A DNA stretch of 64,000 bases, from positions 310,001-374,000 of the forward strand of contig BQMF02000054.1 of assembly GCA_027922465.2 (NCBI GenBank), written 5' to 3'. The notes beneath the pieces were generated by a model that worked only from the letters and a program-made list of their open reading frames with translations, had not been told where the DNA came from and searched no databases. Every line of letters begins with the position of its first letter. Position 1 is the stretch's first letter. This DNA is from Turritopsis dohrnii. Its lineage: Eukaryota; Cnidaria; Hydrozoa; Anthoathecata; Oceaniidae. The position numbers and the translations under genes were made by a program. Positions 8,967 to 20,106 of this stretch are shown piece after piece.

Positions 8967-9724
8967 ATCATCAATTTTATGTGGTTCTTCCAAGTAACAG
9001 TTCTATGAAACTCTATCCAAGCAACACCTGCTCTCACTTTCGTGTTAATCTATCCACTATGCTTGACATTAACCCAACACAATGGGAAGTTGGACTATCA
9101 GAAATACAATTCCCTGGTATGTTTGAGAATATACGAAAAAATAAAAATCGAATTATATTCCACGTGCATGGTATGGATTATGAAGTTGACATTCCTATAG
9201 GATATTACAAAAAAACCAAACATCTCACGACTGCTTTGCATCGAATACAAACCGAACTTAACTTTGAATGTGCAGTTTTCAATTATGATAATATCACTCA
9301 AAAAACAACTGTTAGAACGTATTTACCTGAGAACTATCACGTAAGACTATTAAACTCAGATGTTGCTCGCTTTTTGGGATTTGAACCAAACACAATAATA
9401 TCAGATGAATTAACATCTCCATATCAAAGTTCGCCTCACAACGGATTACATACCTTGCTGGTTTACTCGGATTTGATACAAAATCAATTCGTTGGTGATG
9501 TGAAAGCTCCTCTCTTGCGATCTGTACCTATTAAACAAAACAAAAAACATTATCATTGCATTATGTATGACCGTCCTCATTTTCTACCTTTGAGTAGAGG
9601 ATCCATTCAAACAGTAGAAGTCAATATTAGAGATGACGCAGGAGATTTTATGTCATTTACATCTGGACGAGTGATCGTGACGCTTGTCTTCAAAAGAAAA
9701 TCTGCAAAATTTTATGATGATTAA
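8963..9724 (+). CDS. Minor capsid (penton-like) protein
   Basis: This 253-aa protein matches the penton or minor capsid family of Polintons in length, position and sequence character. It starts with FYVVLPSNSSMKLYPSNTCSHFRVNLS, a conserved opening in which an SN..N....F..L pattern is followed by WEVGLSEIQFP. A FLGF motif and a C-terminal segment with RGSIQTVEVNIRDDAGDF are also typical. The fold is expected to be a single jelly roll that forms the pentameric vertices of the capsid. It overlaps the integrase stop by 4 bp and overlaps the next gene by about 11 bp. Confidence 0.88.
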   Translation: MNHQFYVVLPSNSSMKLYPSNTCSHFRVNLSTMLDINPTQWEVGLSEIQFPGMFENIRKNKNRIIFHVHGMDYEVDIPIGYYKKTKHLTTALHRIQTELNFECAVFNYDNITQKTTVRTYLPENYHVRLLNSDVARFLGFEPNTIISDELTSPYQSSPHNGLHTLLVYSDLIQNQFVGDVKAPLLRSVPIKQNKKHYHCIMYDRPHFLPLSRGSIQTVEVNIRDDAGDFMSFTSGRVIVTLVFKRKSAKFYDD

Positions 9725-10097
9725 TTATCGTGTTCAACCAATGTGGCAGTACGGAAACGGTTCAAATGTGTTTAAAGGACCAACGTTACAAAAAGGCTAT
9801 GGACTTGGTGGATTATTCAAAGGATTAGCTCGAAGGTTTGCTCCTGTACTGAAACGTGGACTTGTAAGTGCAGGAAAGCATGTACTTAAAACAGGGATAG
9901 ACGTTTTAGAAGATGTTTCACAAGGTGCTAATTTAAAAGAGTCTCTTAAGAATCGTTCCAAACAACGTGCAAAGAGTGTTATTAAAGACCACATGGATGC
10001 TTTAAAAGGTAATAGAAAACGAAAAAGAGTCAGTCCCACAAAGGCTTTCAAAGGGTCAACACAAAATAAAAGACAAAAAGTTGATATTTTTGATTAA
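9714..10097 (+). CDS. Adenovirus pVI/pX-like small basic virion protein
   Basis: The start is at ATG 9714 (a second ATG follows at once), overlapping the penton gene. The product has 127 aa. It begins with a glycine-rich, amphipathic segment GYGLGGLFKGLARRFAPVLKR. A helical unit with KHVLKTGIDVLEDVSQGANLKESLKNRSKQ follows, and then a Lys/Arg-rich tail with KRKRVSPTK. The combination of a GLGGLF-type helix and basic tail is found next to the major capsid gene in animal Polintons and has been likened to adenoviral membrane-lytic or core proteins. The basic tail could also serve nuclear import or DNA condensation. Confidence 0.75.
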   Translation: MMINYRVQPMWQYGNGSNVFKGPTLQKGYGLGGLFKGLARRFAPVLKRGLVSAGKHVLKTGIDVLEDVSQGANLKESLKNRSKQRAKSVIKDHMDALKGNRKRKRVSPTKAFKGSTQNKRQKVDIFD

Positions 10098-10099
10098 AA

Positions 10100-11395
10100 A
10101 TGGAGAAAAACGAGAGTCATTTGGAATGCACGCTCTCAGATACAGATTTGTTCACTCCCTCCTTTATACAAAGTGATATTCAACATGGATTTTATGAAGA
10201 CATTTTTCCAATCTCTCAATTGGATGATAGTGGACCAATAGAATTTTCAGTAGAAAATGCAATGGATAAATTCATTGATGCTGCTAATACCTATCTTAAA
10301 ATTAAAATTAAAATCATCAAAGCAGATGGAACTAATATTGCTGCAGATGAAAACGTTGGTCCAATCAATTATCTCATTGGTAGTTTGTTCAGTCAAGTAG
10401 ATGTAAAACTTGGTGGGTGCATGATTTCAAGTTCCAGCAATACCTACTCCTATCGTGCTATATTCGAAGCTCTACTTAATTTTGGTCCTGATGCCAAACA
10501 ATCGCAACTCGAAATGGGATTATATTGTAAAGACGTATCAGGTCAGTTGGATAGCACAAATGCTGTAAATAATACAGGTTTGGGGGAAAGAATGAGATAT
10601 TTCGCCGAAAGTAAAGTGGTAGAAATATGTGGACGTATTCATCATGATATTTTTAATCAAGGAAGATTAATCGTCAACTCGTTACCGTTGAGAATCACAC
10701 TACATAGAAATAAAAGTGATTTCGTGTTAATGTCTGGTACAGAAAATCCACAATATAAAATAGTGATCACAGAGTCTGTGTTGTGCGTACGAAAAGTTCA
10801 ATTGACTCCTCACAAGTTTATGGAAATTCAACAAAATCTTGATAAAGAACCTATCAAGTATCCATTGAATCGTGCTGATGTGCGCATGCACTCTGTTGCT
10901 GCTGGTTTTACATCACTCAATTGGGATAATGCCTTTCAAGGACAGTTACCTAATCGTGTATTTATTGGAATGGTGGATAATGTTAGCTATACTGGACGTT
11001 ATAACCGTAATCCTTTTAATTTCAAACATTTTTCAGTGAGCAAACTGGGAGTATTTATAAATGGAGAGTCTTTACCTACACAACCTATGAAATTTAATTT
11101 TGAACAAGATCATTATTTAGAAGGCTATCAAAGTTTATTTACAACAACTGGCAAATCTGGTCGTGACGAGGGAATTGATATAAATAGAAGGGATTACAAA
11201 AACGGATATACGTTATTTGGATTTGATGTTTCACCAGCTACGTGTCACGGAGGACATCAAGAAATTGTGAAAAGAGGAGCACTTCGAGTGGAAATTGAAT
11301 TTGCTGTACCATTACCGAATACCATTACAGTGTTATTGTATGCCGATTTTGATAACACCTTAACTGTGGATAAAGCTCGAAACGTATTAAAGAAT

Positions 11396-11401
<6 letters not shown>
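10100..11401 (+). CDS. Major capsid protein (double jelly roll)
   Basis: This 433-aa protein belongs to the Polinton major capsid family, related to adenovirus hexon-type double jelly-roll proteins. Visible family features include the opening TDLFTPSFIQSDIQHGFYED, the PIEFSVENAMDKFIDAANTYL strand-turn, GPINYLIGSLFSQVDVKLGG near residue 95, NSLPLRITLHRNKSDFVLM near 195 and the C-terminal GALRVEIEFAVPLPNTITVLLYADFDN. The length and gene position (between the pVI/pX-like gene and the protease) fit. The frame is intact. The stop at 11399-11401 runs straight into a 30-base A tract. Confidence 0.94.

Positions 11402-11429
<28 letters not shown>
11400..11429. repeat. 30-bp poly(A) tract joining capsid stop and protease start
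   Basis: The tract fills the whole intergenic space: its first A is the second base of the ATTATTAA stop context and its last A begins the protease ATG. It could be a mononucleotide expansion, a relic of a processed copy, or an assembly-length artefact. Confidence 0.9.
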
Positions 11430-11431
<2 letters not shown>

Positions 11432-11896
11432 AATACCAATGAACTGCGTTGTATGTTGAAACGAGACAGGAAAATTCGAAAGTTGCTTGTGGACGTTTTT
11501 GCATTGGATCAATTTAAGGATTTTGTTAAAAGAAATACACTTTTAAATGGTATATATATTATAAATAACCAAGAATCAACAAAAAGTGGAGAACATTGGC
11601 TTTTAATTTTTGTCAAAGAGAGTTATATTACTTTCGTTGATTCCTTTGGTAGACCGCCTGAATTTTATAATCTTCAAAAAGAACTTTCTTCGAAAACAGT
11701 TTTATGTAACACTGCTCAACTACAATCCGCTTTTTCAAATGTGTGTGGTGGTTACACTGTCTTTTTGAGTTTTCATTTTGCTAGAGGAAAGTGTCTTACA
11801 CAAATTCTTGATTATTTTGTAAAGGATAGAAATGTAAACGATGGTAAGATTGTGAATTTTATTCATAAAGTTTTTCCAGGACAATTTGTATATTAG
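11429..11896 (+). CDS. PRO: Adenain-like cysteine protease
   Basis: This 155-aa protein is of the adenovirus protease / Ulp1 clan found in Polintons. Catalytic residues can be read in order: His in GEHWLLIF near residue 55, Asp in ITFVDSFG near 68, Gln in AQLQSAFS near 97, and Cys in NVCGGY near 104. It is shorter than some relatives but keeps every key residue. Its expected job is to mature capsid proteins. It is the last gene of the plus-strand block, and the repeat array begins about 10 bp after the stop. Confidence 0.92.
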
Positions 11897-11905
11897 TATA
11901 TTTAT

Positions 11906-11963
11906 TAGAAAAGAATTATCTTTTACCTGAACACGTCTTATTTTTTTTTTCACTTGACTTGAA
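11906..11963 (+). repeat. Direct repeat at the left edge of the non-coding array
   Basis: A block starting TAGAAAAGAATTATC and running through ACCTGAACACGTCTTATTT to CACTTGACTTGAA recurs at 20053-20106 with a few differences and a shorter T run. It brackets the 8.1-kb array. Confidence 0.85.
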
Positions 11964-11978
11964 AAAAAAAACAAACAA

Positions 11979-13497
11979 GATGCCTTAACAGGCAAAAGGA
12001 TTTCTGCCAAAATCTGCTGAAATATGAAAGAAAAAGCATATGACATATTTGAAAAAGGTTATGTGATTTCCAAAATAAAAATTCACATTCCTAATGTATA
12101 TTATCCCTAGGACATTGTCAAAAGATAAGTGACACTATGTGAGACTTATAGTATGCTGCTAATAAACTGGATTACATCTGAATGACATTAAATATTCTTT
12201 ATTTTGTTGATAAGAAATAATATCAAGGATATATTGATCCTTTCAGATATCACAATGTATATGCACGTAACTCATAAACTGTAAAAGTTCTGAATTTCTG
12301 AATTTGATACTTGGTGTCAATCTTCCTAGCAGACTTCCTAAATTACAAGCACAAAAATGCATGCAGATTTTGGCCATGCAAAATACATCCACATAAACCA
12401 AAACCAACATTTTAACTGTTGTAGTTTGTTTTGATTAGTAATACGGAAAGCACTTACAAACATTCTTGATCTGAGTTATCATTCATGACCTGTTTATAAA
12501 AATTCTTGAAGAAATTCAAAAAAAAGTTGAATGATTTTTACAACATAACAATTCATCTCTGATTTCATATGCACCCAAGGGCATTGCGAAAATATAGTTG
12601 ACACTATGCGAAACTTTATTGTATACGTATATACACCACTGATAAATTTAACTACATCTGAATGACATAAAACATTCTTTATTTTGGGGGTACGAAATAA
12701 TATTAAGTTTATATTTATTTTTTCGGATATGTATGTAAATCATGTTCTTTAAGCATTTGATATGTACCGTCAATCTTCTTAATTACAAATGGAATTATCA
12801 ATATTTCAAACACAAAAGGTAAACAATAATTTTGATCATTAACAGTTATATATATCCTTATATATGTTCTAAAGCACACACATAACATAATTATATATAT
12901 AACTGAAAGGAAAGTTTTGTATTGTTACATGATGTATCTTTTGAATTTACAAACAGTTGTTTTACAGATGTGTTAATTTGCTATTGTGATTAGTCACTCG
13001 TAATAAGGAACATTGACAGTATAACTTAAAAACTGATCAAACAAGTAAGTGGTGCAGGGTAGACACAAATTTTCTAAGTTGGAGCTGAAGAGGAAACTAA
13101 GCTGAGCCAAAGTATCCAGAGCTTAAAAGCGTAACAGCTCATATACAAAACAAACGAAGATTTTTCGAATTTAGACAGGCTTAAAGAATATCAAAACATT
13201 TCTCTATAAAAACAAACAAATAGCTACCTTTTTGACTCTTCTGTTTACAAAACGTTGAAAACTTCTTTTTAATTAGAAAAGAATGATCACAGTTCAAGAT
13301 AATTATAAGTTTCTTCTCAAAAAATTCTTTTTTTATCTTCAGATACCCATATCTATCATTTTCAAGAAACTTTAGAAAATTTAAAATGGTTTCTACCCTC
13401 ACATGCGTGGTAAGCATAAGTTTCATGTAAGCGCACACACGAAATTTCAAAAAACCGCTAGGTTTGGACAGCAGAAAAAAAAAAAAAAGAAACAAGA
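11979..13497. repeat. Array unit 1, diverged
   Basis: It begins with the short hairpin TGCC-TTAACA-GGCA at 11981-11994. It holds an internal degenerate duplication: about 12090-12310 resembles 12570-12790, both with a TTGACACTATG or GTGACACTATG start and CATCTGAATGACAT. It ends with CTAGGTTTGGACAG at 13458-13471 and an A run. Confidence 0.65.
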
Positions 13498-15070
13498 TGC
13501 CCTACCGGGCAGAAGTATTCCTGCAGATGACTGTAAGACTTTCTGGAGCCTTTTCAGAAAGAAATGAGTGTTAGTTCACGCTTTAAAACCATATGCATAA
13601 TGCGGAATGATGTTTGCAATATTTTACATTTTACCTTTTAGCTACGATAACTATTAAACTTTGTTGTTTCATATAAAACTTTAGTCTTGCATCAATTTAG
13701 AGATTTTTTAAAAAGATTTCCATTCGAAGTTGCACTCCCTAAAGCATCTTCAAGAAGCAATTAACTAATTAAAAGATTATCGCGTTAAGAATAATCTGTG
13801 CTTTAAAAGGTGAATGTTTGTTCACGGTTTAAAACAATATGCATAATGTGGTATGATGTTCTTTGTGTTTTACAGTTTATCTTGTAGCTGTGAAAGAAGT
13901 AATATTTGTTATTTCATATAAACTGTACTGTTTTGCATCGAGATTTTTTCAAAAAGTTTTTTATTCATAGTTATATTCCCTAAAGCATCTTCAAAAAGTA
14001 ATTAAGTAATGAAAACTTAGTCACATTAAGTTTTGAATGGAAAATCTGTGGCGTAAATAGTAATAACTTCGAATTCATTTAATTACATTCCCGAGAGCAT
14101 CATAAAAGTTAAGAGACTTTGAAAAATTTTGCCGGAGATCAAGCTTAAAAAGGAACACCGTCAGTTTAAAAATCCATTAGAGAACACTCTTCCGTGGACG
14201 TTTCAAAATACTACTTTTAAAACTATACAGTATGAAAATCTTTATGTTGTTTGTACCTGAACTTCATAATAAAAACTTTTACTTGGCCATGCGAAATAAT
14301 AAATATCTGTGTTTCCTTTTTATCGTCAGCTTGATAGTATACAAATTTTAGAATCATACAATATTTTAAATTCGACTAGTCAATTAAAAAAGTGGTCATC
14401 AAATGATAAATAAAATAGGTAGAAGTTGATGAGGAAGATGAGCTGTGCTTCATGATTCCAGAGCTTTATAAAAACAGGATAGCTTATCTAGGAACATGAA
14501 TTAAAAAATTCTATTATATTTAGAAAGACTAATAGAAACCTTACGCATTAAATCGATATAAACATACCCTATTGGTAGTCGTTCATATCTGTTTTGAAGC
14601 ATCAAGAACTGCTTATTTATCAAGAATGACTACTAAGAATATTAGTTTCACGTAGATTATCAGTTTGAATCATAAATGTTCTTGATTCTTTTAAGTTTTA
14701 CAGCCGTACTACAACCTCTTCTATATCCATATATTCAACAAAGAAACTTTCACAGATCTACGCATGCTTCTTCGCTTCCATTTCTAAAACAACTACGGAA
14801 AACGTAAGAACGTTGCATAAGACTCACATGAAACAGCATTTCTACCTCGGCATCTGCGATTTAGCCATATGTTAATTATTTCTTTCACTTGAGCTTATAT
14901 TTTACACTTTTAGAGTCTTTTCAAGCCAAGTACTTGTATACAATGAATATAGTGTGAGTTTAGACTGTTAAATCATAAAAAGAATGTAAGTTGGGAACAT
15001 TAATGATTTGAGTGGCTATTTCCCATCGACAAAAATTGGTCTAGGTTTGGACAGTGAAAAAAAAAACAAG
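13498..15070. repeat. Array unit 2
   Basis: It opens with TGCCCTACCGGGCA at about 13499-13511. The first part (about 13555-13785) is repeated in diverged form at about 13800-14045. The 1-kb second part from CTTCGAATTCATTTAATTAC (about 14068) to CTAGGTTTGGACAG (15041-15054) is nearly identical to those of units 3 and 4. Confidence 0.8.
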
Positions 15071-17220
15071 ATGCCCTACCGGGCAGAAGTATTCCTGCAG
15101 ATGACTGGAAGACTTTCTGGAGCCTTTTCAGAAAGAAATGAATGTTAGTTCACGCTTTAAAAAGATATGCATAATGCAGAATGATGTTGCGGTATTTTAC
15201 ATTTTACCTTTTAACAACGATAACAATTAAACTTTGTTGTCTCATATAAAACTTCAGTCTTGCTTCAATTTAGAGATTTTTTAAAAAAGATTTTAATTCA
15301 AAGTTGTATTCCCTAAAGAATTTTCAAGAAGTTATTACGTTAGCAGCGATAGCGAATACCGTATTAAAACACCCGCGGACTCCTACTCCTCCAGACTTTA
15401 CTAATAACGCAATGTAAGTTTTAATGAAGGAACGCAGCCTTCGAATTTTGGAAGCTTTTCTGTAACAAACATTTAAAAGTAGATTGCGTTTTGTTTCAAA
15501 AGTACATGATCTGATATTTTGTAGCTTAATCCATGAAAGAATGAATTCTTATCAAATAGCCCTACATAAAAATGGGACTTTTAGTTCATTACGCTAACTG
15601 AAAATACTTGATATGTTGCTTTTCTTGACGGTAAAGCTTATCAGTTCAAGATTTCATATTACCTCAGTTGTTAGCTAACTATACACTATATGTTTCTGTA
15701 TTAAGGCTTTCAAAGATCTAGTTCGAAAAGGCAGTTATTTGTTTGAATTCATTTTTGGTTTCATGAAATTATAATTAAAAACATATTTTTTTTTTCGAAA
15801 CGCGTGTTTTTTTTCTACACATAGTCTTACAAAAATTTTCTTATAAAAAAATCATATACAGCTCATATCACGCATGTATAATTCTTTTGTCTTTAATAAA
15901 TTAATTTCTGGTGGTTTATGATTAGACCCTTTTTACACTAACTAATAATTTTAACAAATTTATCGTTTATGCCTGTTTTCCACCAGTGAAATATAAAAAA
16001 ACACAAGCCTCAAAGAACTTTTTAGTAACTTTTCATAACTTTAAGTAAAATTGCTGCTACCGTTTTTCGCCGTCTGGCTCTTGTTAAGTAATAAAAAGTT
16101 TGTCGCGTAAAGAAAAATCTGTGCTCAAGAAGTAATAACTTCGAATTCATTTAATTACATTCCCGAGAGCATCATAAAAGTTAAGAGACTTTGAAAAATT
16201 TTGCCGGAGATCAAGCTTAAAAGGGAACACCGTCAGTTTAAAAATCCATTAGAGAACACTCTTCCGTGGACGTTTCAAAATACTCCTTTTAAAACTATAC
16301 AGTATGAAAATCTTTATGTTGTTTGTACCTGAACTTCATAATAAAATCTTTTACTTGCCCTTGCGAAATAATAAAAATACCCGTGTTTCCTTTTTATCGT
16401 CAGCTTGATAGTATACAAATTTTAGAATCATACAATATTTTAAATTCGACTAGTCAATTAAAAAAAGTGGTCATCTATTGATTAATAAAATGGGTATAAG
16501 CTGATGAGGAAGATAAGCTGTGCTTCAAGATTCCAGAGCTTTATAAAAACAGGGTAGCTTATCTAGGAACATGAATTAAAAAATTGTATTACATTTAGAA
16601 AGACTAATAGAAACCTTACGCATTAAATCGATATAAACAAACCCTATTGGTAGTCGTTCATATCTGTTTTGAAGCATCAAGAACTGCTTATTTATCAAGA
16701 ATGACTACTAAGAATATTAGTTTCACGTAGATTATCAGCTTGGATCATAAATGTTCTTGATTCTTTTAAGTTTTACAGCCGTACTACAACCTCTTCTATA
16801 TCCATATATTCAACAAAGAAACTTTCACAGATCTACGCATGCTTCTTCGCTTCCATTTTTAAAACAACTACGGAAAACGTTAGAACGTTGCATAAGACAC
16901 ACATGAAACAACATTTCCACCTTGGCATCTGCGATTTAGCCATATGTTAATTATTCCTTTCACTAGAGCCTATATTTTACACTTTTAGAGTCTTTTCAAG
17001 CAAAGTACTTGTATACAATGAATATAGTGTGAGTTTAGACTGTTAAATCATAAAAAGAATGTAAGTTGGGAACATTAATGATTTGAGTGGCTATTTCCCA
17101 TCGACAAAAATTGGTCTAGGTTTGGACAGTGAAAAAAAAAAAAAAAAAAAAAAAAAAACAAAAAAAACACGAACGGTTTCAAAGTATTCCTGGCTTACGC
17201 AGGAATACAAAAAAACAACA
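15071..17220. repeat. Array unit 3, interrupted by a 750-bp insertion
   Basis: The layout is the same as unit 4, except for a foreign segment at 15334-16085. The unit ends with CTAGGTTTGGACAG at 17116-17129, an A run, and a stem-loop at 17184-17208 before the next TGCCC hairpin. Confidence 0.8.
15334..16085 (-). mobile_element. Nested non-autonomous DNA element, related to 23320-24265
   Basis: The segment is absent from units 2 and 4 at the same place, so it is an insertion. Its reverse complement matches the host-flank element at 23320-24265 at both ends: AGAGCCAGACGGCG with CGGTAGCAGC at one end, and GAATACCGTATT with AGCAGC at the other. Short inverted ends (CGGTAGCAGC / GCTGCTACCG) suggest a small DNA transposon. 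The interruption starts and ends near TTA. Confidence 0.7.
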
Positions 17221-18603
17221 AGATGCCCTACCGGGCAGAAGTATTCCTGCAGATGACTGGAAGACTTTCTAGAAAGATTTCAGAAAGGACTGATATTAGT
17301 TCACGCTTTAAAACGATATGCATAATGCAGAATGATGTTTGCAGTATTTTACATTTTACCTTTTAACAACGATAACAATTAAACTTTGTTGTCTCATATA
17401 AAACTTCAGTCTTGCTTCAATTTAGAGATTTTTTAAAAAAGATTTTAATTCAAAGTTGTATTCCCTAAAGAATCTTCAAGAAGTAATTAAGTAATAAAAA
17501 GAAAAGTCTGTGCTTAAGAAGTAATAACTTCGAATTCATTTAATTACATTCCCGAGAGCATCATAAAAGTTAAGAGGCTTTGAAAAATTTTGCCGGAGAT
17601 CAAGCTTAAAAAGGAACACCGTTATTTTAAAAATCCATTAGAGAACACTCTTCCGTGGACGTTTCAAAATACTCCTTTTAAAACTATACAGTATGAAAAT
17701 CTTTATGTTGTTTGTACCTGAACTTCATAATAAAAACTTTTACTTGGCCTTGCGAAATAATAAAAATATCTGTGTTTCCTTTTTATCGTCAGCTTGATAG
17801 TATACAAATTTTAGAATCATACAATATTTTAAATTCGACTAGTCAATTAAAAAAGTGGTCATCAAATGATAAATAAAATAGGTAGAAGTTGATGAGGAAG
17901 ATGAGCTGTGCTTCATGATTCCAGAGCTTTATAAAAACAGGGTAGCTTATCTAGGAACATGAATTAAAAAATTGTATTATATTTAGAAAGACTACTAGAA
18001 ACCTTACGCATTAAATCGATATAAACATACCCTATTTGTAGTCGTTCATATCTGTTTTGAAGCATCAAGAACTGCTTATTTATCAAGAATGACTACTAAG
18101 AATATTAGTTTCACGTAGATTATCAGTTTGGATCATAAATGTTCTTGATTCTTTTAAGTTTTACAGCCGTACTACAACCTCTTCTATATCCATATATTCA
18201 ACAAAGAAACTTTCACAGATCTACGCATGCTTCTTCGCTTCCATTTTTAAAACAACTACGGAAAACGTAAGAACATTGCATAAGACTCACATGAAACAAC
18301 ATTTCTACCTTGCTATCTGCGATTTAGCCATATGTTAATTATTCCTTTCACTGGAGCTTATATTTTACACTTTTAGAGTCTTTTCAAGCAAAGTACTTGT
18401 ATACAATGAATATAGTGTGAGTTTAGACTGTTAAATCATAAAAAGAATGTAAGTTGGGAACATTAATGATTTGAGTGGCTATTTCCCATCGACAAAAATT
18501 GGTCTAGGTTTGGACAGTGAAAAAAAAAGAAAAAAAAAAAAAAAAACAAAAAAAACACGAACGGTTTCAAAGTATTCCTTGCTTACGCAGGAATACAAAA
18601 ACA
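17221..18603. repeat. Array unit 4, the uninterrupted reference unit of about 1.38 kb
   Basis: TGCCC/GGGCA hairpin at 17224-17236, CTAGGTTTGGACAG at 18504-18517, an A-rich run, and a stem-loop at 18572-18596 (GTATTCCT ... AGGAATAC) just before the next unit. It is the cleanest copy for alignment. Confidence 0.8.
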
Positions 18604-19797
18604 AGATGCCCTACCGGGCAGAAGGATTTCTGCAAGCTTTGCTGCTGAAAATGCCACAAAAATGCAACACTAGCACACTAGTTCTACAAAACTAAGACAG
18701 TCACATCATTCAGCTCGAGAAGCATCAGCATTAAATAAACAAAAATATTAATGCGACTGACAATGTTCGTCAAGAAAGTCAGCCTACCATAACATAAAAA
18801 AGGGGCTTTTCTTTATGCTATCGCGGAGATCATTTATGAAGATCTGTTTTTTTTGTACGAATAAGCTGAATGATTGTTACTGGATATTTGCCACCCACGT
18901 ACTCCAAAAATGTGCATCGACACAATACGAAACTTTAATTTAACCACATTAAATATAACGAATCCTATAAAAAGATTGTGTATACTGGCGGTAACCAACA
19001 TATCGTTTGGGCAGCACAAACTAATATATAAAGTTTCTATATTGATCTCCTCAGAATGAAAAATATAAATATCACAATAATAATTACTTAGAAATTAAAG
19101 CTCATATCTAATGTAAAAGTTAAAAAAAATACAACATACGTAGGGAGAAAAGAGATAAGCTGATATAGCCAGAATACATCCAAAAATTGCTACTAAATAT
19201 AGTATAAATAGCTGTATAAAGTGCATATGTTGGTGATGTTGGGGAGGAGCTGAAAGGAAGCTAAGCTGAGCTTTAAAAATCCAAAAGCTTCTAAAAATTG
19301 ACTTCAAACATGCATACACATACAAAATACACGAAGGTCTTTCATATTTAAAAAGGCTTGGAGCAAAAATAAAACAAGAAACCTTTTCTTCCACACACCA
19401 TCATGTATTGGCACTGTTTTCCATATTTTAAACTTCAAGAAAACTTCTTTCAAAAAACAGAATAACCACACTGTAATTTAATTTTGTGAAGATGATAAGT
19501 TCCCAACAGTAATGCAATTCTTTATATAAAATTATAAGCTGTATTAACTTCTTTTAAAGCCATATTTCCATCAAAGAAACTTTTAGCAAACTACACACGT
19601 TCGCTGCCATTTTAAAACGTTTTGTGGACGATCACATGGCATGGCGAAAATCAGCCAATAAACTATCGCTATTGAAGTTAAGGTGGCTATATTAGCACCC
19701 TTTCGTAGAAATCGGGCATTATGCACCAATCACGATTGAGACGGCTTTTTTATGAACCAATGAAATTGGAGAAACAAATATGACTAGGTTTGGACAG
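18604..19797. repeat. Array unit 5, diverged
   Basis: It opens with TGCCC/GGGCA at 18607-18619, but the following part is different (AGAAGGATTTCTGC). Weak similarity to unit 1 is seen around 18890-18960 and 19230-19350 (GGAGCTGAAAGGAAGCTAAG). It ends with CTAGGTTTGGACAG at 19784-19797. Confidence 0.65.
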
Positions 19798-19799
19798 TA

Positions 19800-19975
19800 A
19801 GATGAAAAAAAAAAACAAAGACGATCGTAAAGTATTTCTTGCTTACGCAGAAATCCAAAAACACGAACGGTTTCAAAGTATTCCTTGCTTACGCAGGAAT
19901 ACAAAAAAAGAAAAACAAAGCCGGTTTTAAAGTATTTCTTGCTTTCGCAGAAATCCAAAAAACAACAACAAGTAC
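19800..19975. repeat. Cluster of three stem-loops at the right end of the array
   Basis: Three units of about 50 bp each contain a stem GTATTTCT or GTATTCCT, the loop TGCTTACGC or TGCTTTCGC, and the matching arm AGAAATC or AGGAATAC. Where one arm changes C to T, the other changes G to A. The same stem-loop stands alone at 17184-17208 and 18572-18596. Confidence 0.75.
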
Positions 19976-20052
19976 GGGTTTGTCTTTTATGTTTTTATAC
20001 AAAAATAATATCTACATGAAAAATATAAAAATATCTACAAAAATTACATCAC

Positions 20053-20106
20053 TAGAAAAGAGTTATCATGTACCTGAACACGTCTTATTTTTTCACTTGA
20101 CTTGAA
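20053..20106 (+). repeat. Direct repeat at the right edge of the non-coding array
   Basis: It matches 11906-11963 (ACCTGAACACGTCTTATTT and CACTTGACTTGAA). Beyond it lie about 200 bp with a 33-base A tract (about 20193-20226) and a CA repeat (about 20289-20307), and then the RING gene. Confidence 0.85.

Larger units (their letters stand above)
11964..20052. repeat. 8.1-kb non-coding tandem array inside the Polinton
   Basis: I find no gene in this stretch. It is built of five diverged units (about 11979-13497, 13498-15070, 15071-17220, 17221-18603, 18604-19797) followed by a stem-loop cluster. A unit begins with a TGCCC...GGGCA hairpin and GCAGATGACTG-type sequence, continues through TTCACGCTTTAAAA and CTTCGAATTCATTTAATTAC blocks, and ends with CTAGGTTTGGACAG plus an A-rich run. 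The middle three are close copies over about 1 kb, and the outer two are much more diverged. A 55-bp direct repeat flanks the whole. Growth by unequal exchange after insertion of one unit is the simplest reading. Confidence 0.85.

Noticed and set aside
18471..18695. Frame across the unit 4/5 junction of the array
   Set aside because: It reads through the A run as poly-Lys and is not kept in the other units.
11964..20052. Helitron tandem array (hairpin near a CTAG end)
   Set aside because: CTAG and hairpins are present, but the order and distance do not match the Helitron 3' end, and no Rep/helicase gene or A-T target is seen.
19839..20105. Repeated FKVFLAYAG-type peptide from the stem-loop cluster
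   Set aside because: The similarity of the peptide repeats is explained by the DNA stem-loops, and spacing is not a multiple of three throughout.
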